A stretch of DNA of 64,000 nt, taken from NCBI GenBank assembly GCA_003481745.1, contig QULP01000005.1:186001-250000 (forward strand), given 5' to 3'. Positions within the stretch are counted from its first letter, which is position 1. Each line of letters opens with the position of its first letter. The notes below the pieces were generated by a model, which was given only the letters and a program-made list of their open reading frames with translations, was not told the DNA's origin and did no database searches. The position numbers and the translations under genes are program-made. This document shows, piece by piece, positions 61,659 to 64,000 of this stretch. The DNA is from Firmicutes bacterium OM04-13BH (GTDB lineage Bacteria > Bacillota > Clostridia > Lachnospirales > Lachnospiraceae).

Positions 61659-64000
61659 ATGAAAAATCCAAAAAGAAATCCAGTGGAAAGATTTTGTGCA
61701 TTACTGCTTGCATTTATTATGGTGTTTACACTGGTACTGCCGGATGGGGCATTGAGTGTATCGGCGGCAGGAAATAATTCGGATGAGGCGTCAGGAGAGC
61801 CTGAAGCAAGTACCGAGAAAACGACCGATGTTGAGTTTACGATTTTTGAAAAGGTTCCGACAACAGAAAATCCAGATAACAAGGTTGCAATTCAAGGTGC
61901 AGATTTGCAGATTAAAGAGGCAGGCACAGACAATGTAGTTGCAAATGGACAATCTGATGCAAACGGAAAAGTGAAAGTTAAAAATCTGACTTATGATACA
62001 GAAAAAAGTTATGAATATACTGTATCAAAAGCAGGATATCAAGCATTAGAAAACAAATCCGTATCAATTGGAACGGTAAATGAAGTTGAAGTTACATTAG
62101 GAATGAGTGACATTAGTTTAGGAGATTTATCGGCTGTAGAATTATCTCCAAATAAAGAAGGTGTTCCTTCTCAGGTTCAAGCAGTTATTAATAACAAAAT
62201 TGATAATTTTGAGGTTGGAGGAGCAGCACAGTATAAATGGGAATCTTCCAATCCAGCAGTTGCAGATGTAGATGGAAATGGTTTAATCACTGCTAAAGGA
62301 AGAGGAAGTGCAACAATTACTGTATCCAGAAATGGAAAAAGTGCTCAGACAACGATAAAAGTAAAAGAAGTTCCGTCAATGGAATTGAATGTAACTCCGG
62401 ACAATGGAACAGATGTTAAAAGTGTTACTATGACAGTGACTATGCCAAAAGATGCAAAAGGCGGAAAAGTAACATTTTCATTAGAAAGTGGAGAAAGTTA
62501 TGAAGTTGCTGTTAATGAGGAAGGAATTGCAGAACAGGTTCTGGCGAAAGATTTAATAGGAAATGTGAAAGTCAGTGCAGCGTATTCTGGAAATGAACTG
62601 TACTTTGAGAATAGTACAGAAGAAACTGGAAAATATAAACAAAAGAAGCAAATTTCTCTGACAGCCGATGGTAAGAGTGAAGCAAGTATTGATTATGGAA
62701 GTGACTTGCCGGTGCTTTCTGTAGGAAACGCAGAAGATAGAACAGTCACATTTTCATCTTCCAGACCAAATGTAATAGAAGCAACTCCAGATGGTAAATT
62801 AACGGTAAAAGGGGAAGGAACTGCTAAAATTACTGCAACAGCAGCAGAAAGTGATAATTATACAGAATCAAGTGCTTCTTTTACAATTGGAGTTAATCAA
62901 AAGCCAATTAATAAGAAGATTACATTTGCTGATTTTGAATGGAATACAACAAGTGCTTCTAAAGTATATGATAGGAGTAGAAAAATTAGCATTACTGGTA
63001 CTTTAAAAAGCGATGAATTAGTAGGAAATGATCAGATTACAGTTACAGTAAATGCTCAGTTGGAAAAATCAGATGTAGGAAGTTATTCTAAATTTACTGT
63101 TATAGATGATGATTCAGATATTAACTTAAAAGGTACAAATAATTATAAGATAACGACAGACTTCTCAAATAAAAATGTTCAGTTAGCAGAAGGTAAAACG
63201 GTTAATATTACTCCAAGACCAGTTTATGTTAAGGTGGCAGTAAAAGAAGGTAAGACAACAAAATTTGCGTACGGAAAAAGTAAAGCATATTTACAGAAAG
63301 CTGTAGAAGAAAATTATGAAGTGGTACTTGCGGGTAAATATGAAGATGGTAATATACTTGAGCCAGATAAAGATCAGGGACTGCTTCCACCAGCTAAACT
63401 TGAATTAAAAAACTATGCAGAAGTAGCGTTAAAAGGTTTTAATGATAATGATACTGTGTATTATGTAGGAAGTTATACAGCAGAAATAATTCCTGTTATA
63501 ACAAACAAAAATGCCGGAAATTATGAAATTAGAGTAGATTCTGAAAATATTGCAAAATACAGTTCAGATCTTACGATTGAAAAAGAAACACAGACTAGTT
63601 TAAATGATTTAGTTGAAATTGTTGGTGCAGATGGAATTTATCAAAATGAGAAAGATGGTTCTGTATATATAAGAGGAAATCAGGCAGCAACATTAAAACT
63701 GCAATTCAAAGAAACAAATGCATATTATGACCAGATCTGGGTTTCTAAAGGTGAAAAACAGGCTGATGGTCAGGAAATTTATTACGATGCCATTAATAGT
63801 GGAATCAGCTTTGATGATAGCAAAGATAAAGAGTACACTTTGAAAGTTTCCTTAAGAAATAGTAAAAATGCATTAACAGTGACAGATGGTGTTGAATATC
63901 AGAAGATAACAGTAGATGCCACCAGTCCGACAGCTGATTTTAAAGACTTAGGAAATGCAGGACAGTTTAATAAAGTACTTCCAAACGACTGGAAAGGCTT
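61659..64000 (+). CDS. Large surface protein with CnaB-like and Big2 domains, runs off the window
   Basis: The frame is open from ATG 61659 (AAGGAAGGAGTGAG upstream) to the last base, at least 780 residues. A signal peptide (ALLLAFIMVFTLVLP, cleavage near VSAAG) is followed by a CnaB-like strand-rich domain (TIFEKVPTTENPDN ... KAGYQALENKSV). Big2 immunoglobulin-like repeats follow (WESSNPAVADVDGNG, then ITAKGRGSATITV; later SSRPNVIEATPDGKL, then VKGEGTAKITATAA), and then further beta-rich modules. It lies 37 bases after the ETTLL protein and is probably the last or next-to-last gene of that operon. Any cell-wall anchor would be beyond the window. Confidence 0.88.
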   Translation, partial: MKNPKRNPVERFCALLLAFIMVFTLVLPDGALSVSAAGNNSDEASGEPEASTEKTTDVEFTIFEKVPTTENPDNKVAIQGADLQIKEAGTDNVVANGQSDANGKVKVKNLTYDTEKSYEYTVSKAGYQALENKSVSIGTVNEVEVTLGMSDISLGDLSAVELSPNKEGVPSQVQAVINNKIDNFEVGGAAQYKWESSNPAVADVDGNGLITAKGRGSATITVSRNGKSAQTTIKVKEVPSMELNVTPDNGTDVKSVTMTVTMPKDAKGGKVTFSLESGESYEVAVNEEGIAEQVLAKDLIGNVKVSAAYSGNELYFENSTEETGKYKQKKQISLTADGKSEASIDYGSDLPVLSVGNAEDRTVTFSSSRPNVIEATPDGKLTVKGEGTAKITATAAESDNYTESSASFTIGVNQKPINKKITFADFEWNTTSASKVYDRSRKISITGTLKSDELVGNDQITVTVNAQLEKSDVGSYSKFTVIDDDSDINLKGTNNYKITTDFSNKNVQLAEGKTVNITPRPVYVKVAVKEGKTTKFAYGKSKAYLQKAVEENYEVVLAGKYEDGNILEPDKDQGLLPPAKLELKNYAEVALKGFNDNDTVYYVGSYTAEIIPVITNKNAGNYEIRVDSENIAKYSSDLTIEKETQTSLNDLVEIVGADGIYQNEKDGSVYIRGNQAATLKLQFKETNAYYDQIWVSKGEKQADGQEIYYDAINSGISFDDSKDKEYTLKVSLRNSKNALTVTDGVEYQKITVDATSPTADFKDLGNAGQFNKVLPNDWKG

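Noticed and set aside
1..64000. tRNA or rRNA genes
   Set aside because: No cloverleaf-like or rRNA-like sequence was recognised by eye; a tRNA scan would be needed to exclude one.

Overview
The window is a low-GC Firmicute chromosome, most likely a gut Lachnospiraceae (Blautia/Ruminococcus/Dorea-like). The clues are AT-rich coding with purine-rich Shine-Dalgarno sites (AGGAGG), a lysyl-tRNA synthetase carrying an extra C-terminal tRNA-binding domain, YesM/YesN-type two-component regulation of a sugar ABC transporter, DUF554, DUF2961/GH172, and Lachnospiraceae-style zinc-ribbon membrane proteins. The genus assignment is inference only.

Layout. (1) 2-1189: the 3' part of lysS. (2) 1.9-15.8 kb: a defence island with a WYL regulator broken by an in-frame TGA, then a five-gene operon of a SNF2-type helicase, a DUF4391 protein, a type III methyltransferase (Mod), a type III restriction helicase-nuclease (Res), and a 1230-residue protein with a REase-like N-terminus, a helical-repeat middle and a PIN-like C-terminus. 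(3) 15.8-17.4 kb: scar of a phage/conjugative element on the minus strand (DNA polymerase A tail, HTH protein, intact dut, broken relaxase). (4) 17.5-19.4 kb: a winged-helix protein and a DUF554 membrane protein. (5) 19.5-29.7 kb: a carbohydrate locus (GH172 enzyme, CUT1 ABC transporter, divergent histidine kinase/response regulator pair, AraC regulator, MFS transporter). (6) 29.9-33.0 kb: recD2 and a metallophosphoesterase. (7) 33.2-64 kb: a large accessory locus described below.

The 33-64 kb locus is the most unusual part. Two divergent HTH proteins stand at its left edge. Then come a membrane-anchored TIR/beta-propeller protein, at least six proteins with N-terminal CxxC zinc ribbons (most also membrane-anchored), four loci for a family of four-helix membrane proteins (one an internal duplication), two secreted cell-wall-binding-repeat proteins, a tandem pair of Rpn-like PD-(D/E)xK proteins, a PARG-SGNH fusion, a DUF2752 protein, and a phospho-signalling operon: secreted serine protease with a cytosolic FHA domain, PP2C phosphatase, transmembrane Ser/Thr kinase, a membrane protein bearing ETTLL motifs, and a Big2-type surface protein that runs off the window.

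Two repeated regulatory architectures tie this locus together. One (P1, six copies) is a direct repeat of TTTCAA whose second copy starts exactly 27 bp before a TTGAAA-like -35, followed by a 16-bp spacer and TAATAA. The other (P2, seven copies) is a GACGACAAAAATCGACAC-like box abutting TATTGT, followed 17-18 bp later by TAAAAT. They precede otherwise unrelated genes, so the locus looks like one co-regulated surface/signalling/defence programme. Several gene fragments and duplicates between the promoters show that its gene content turns over rapidly.
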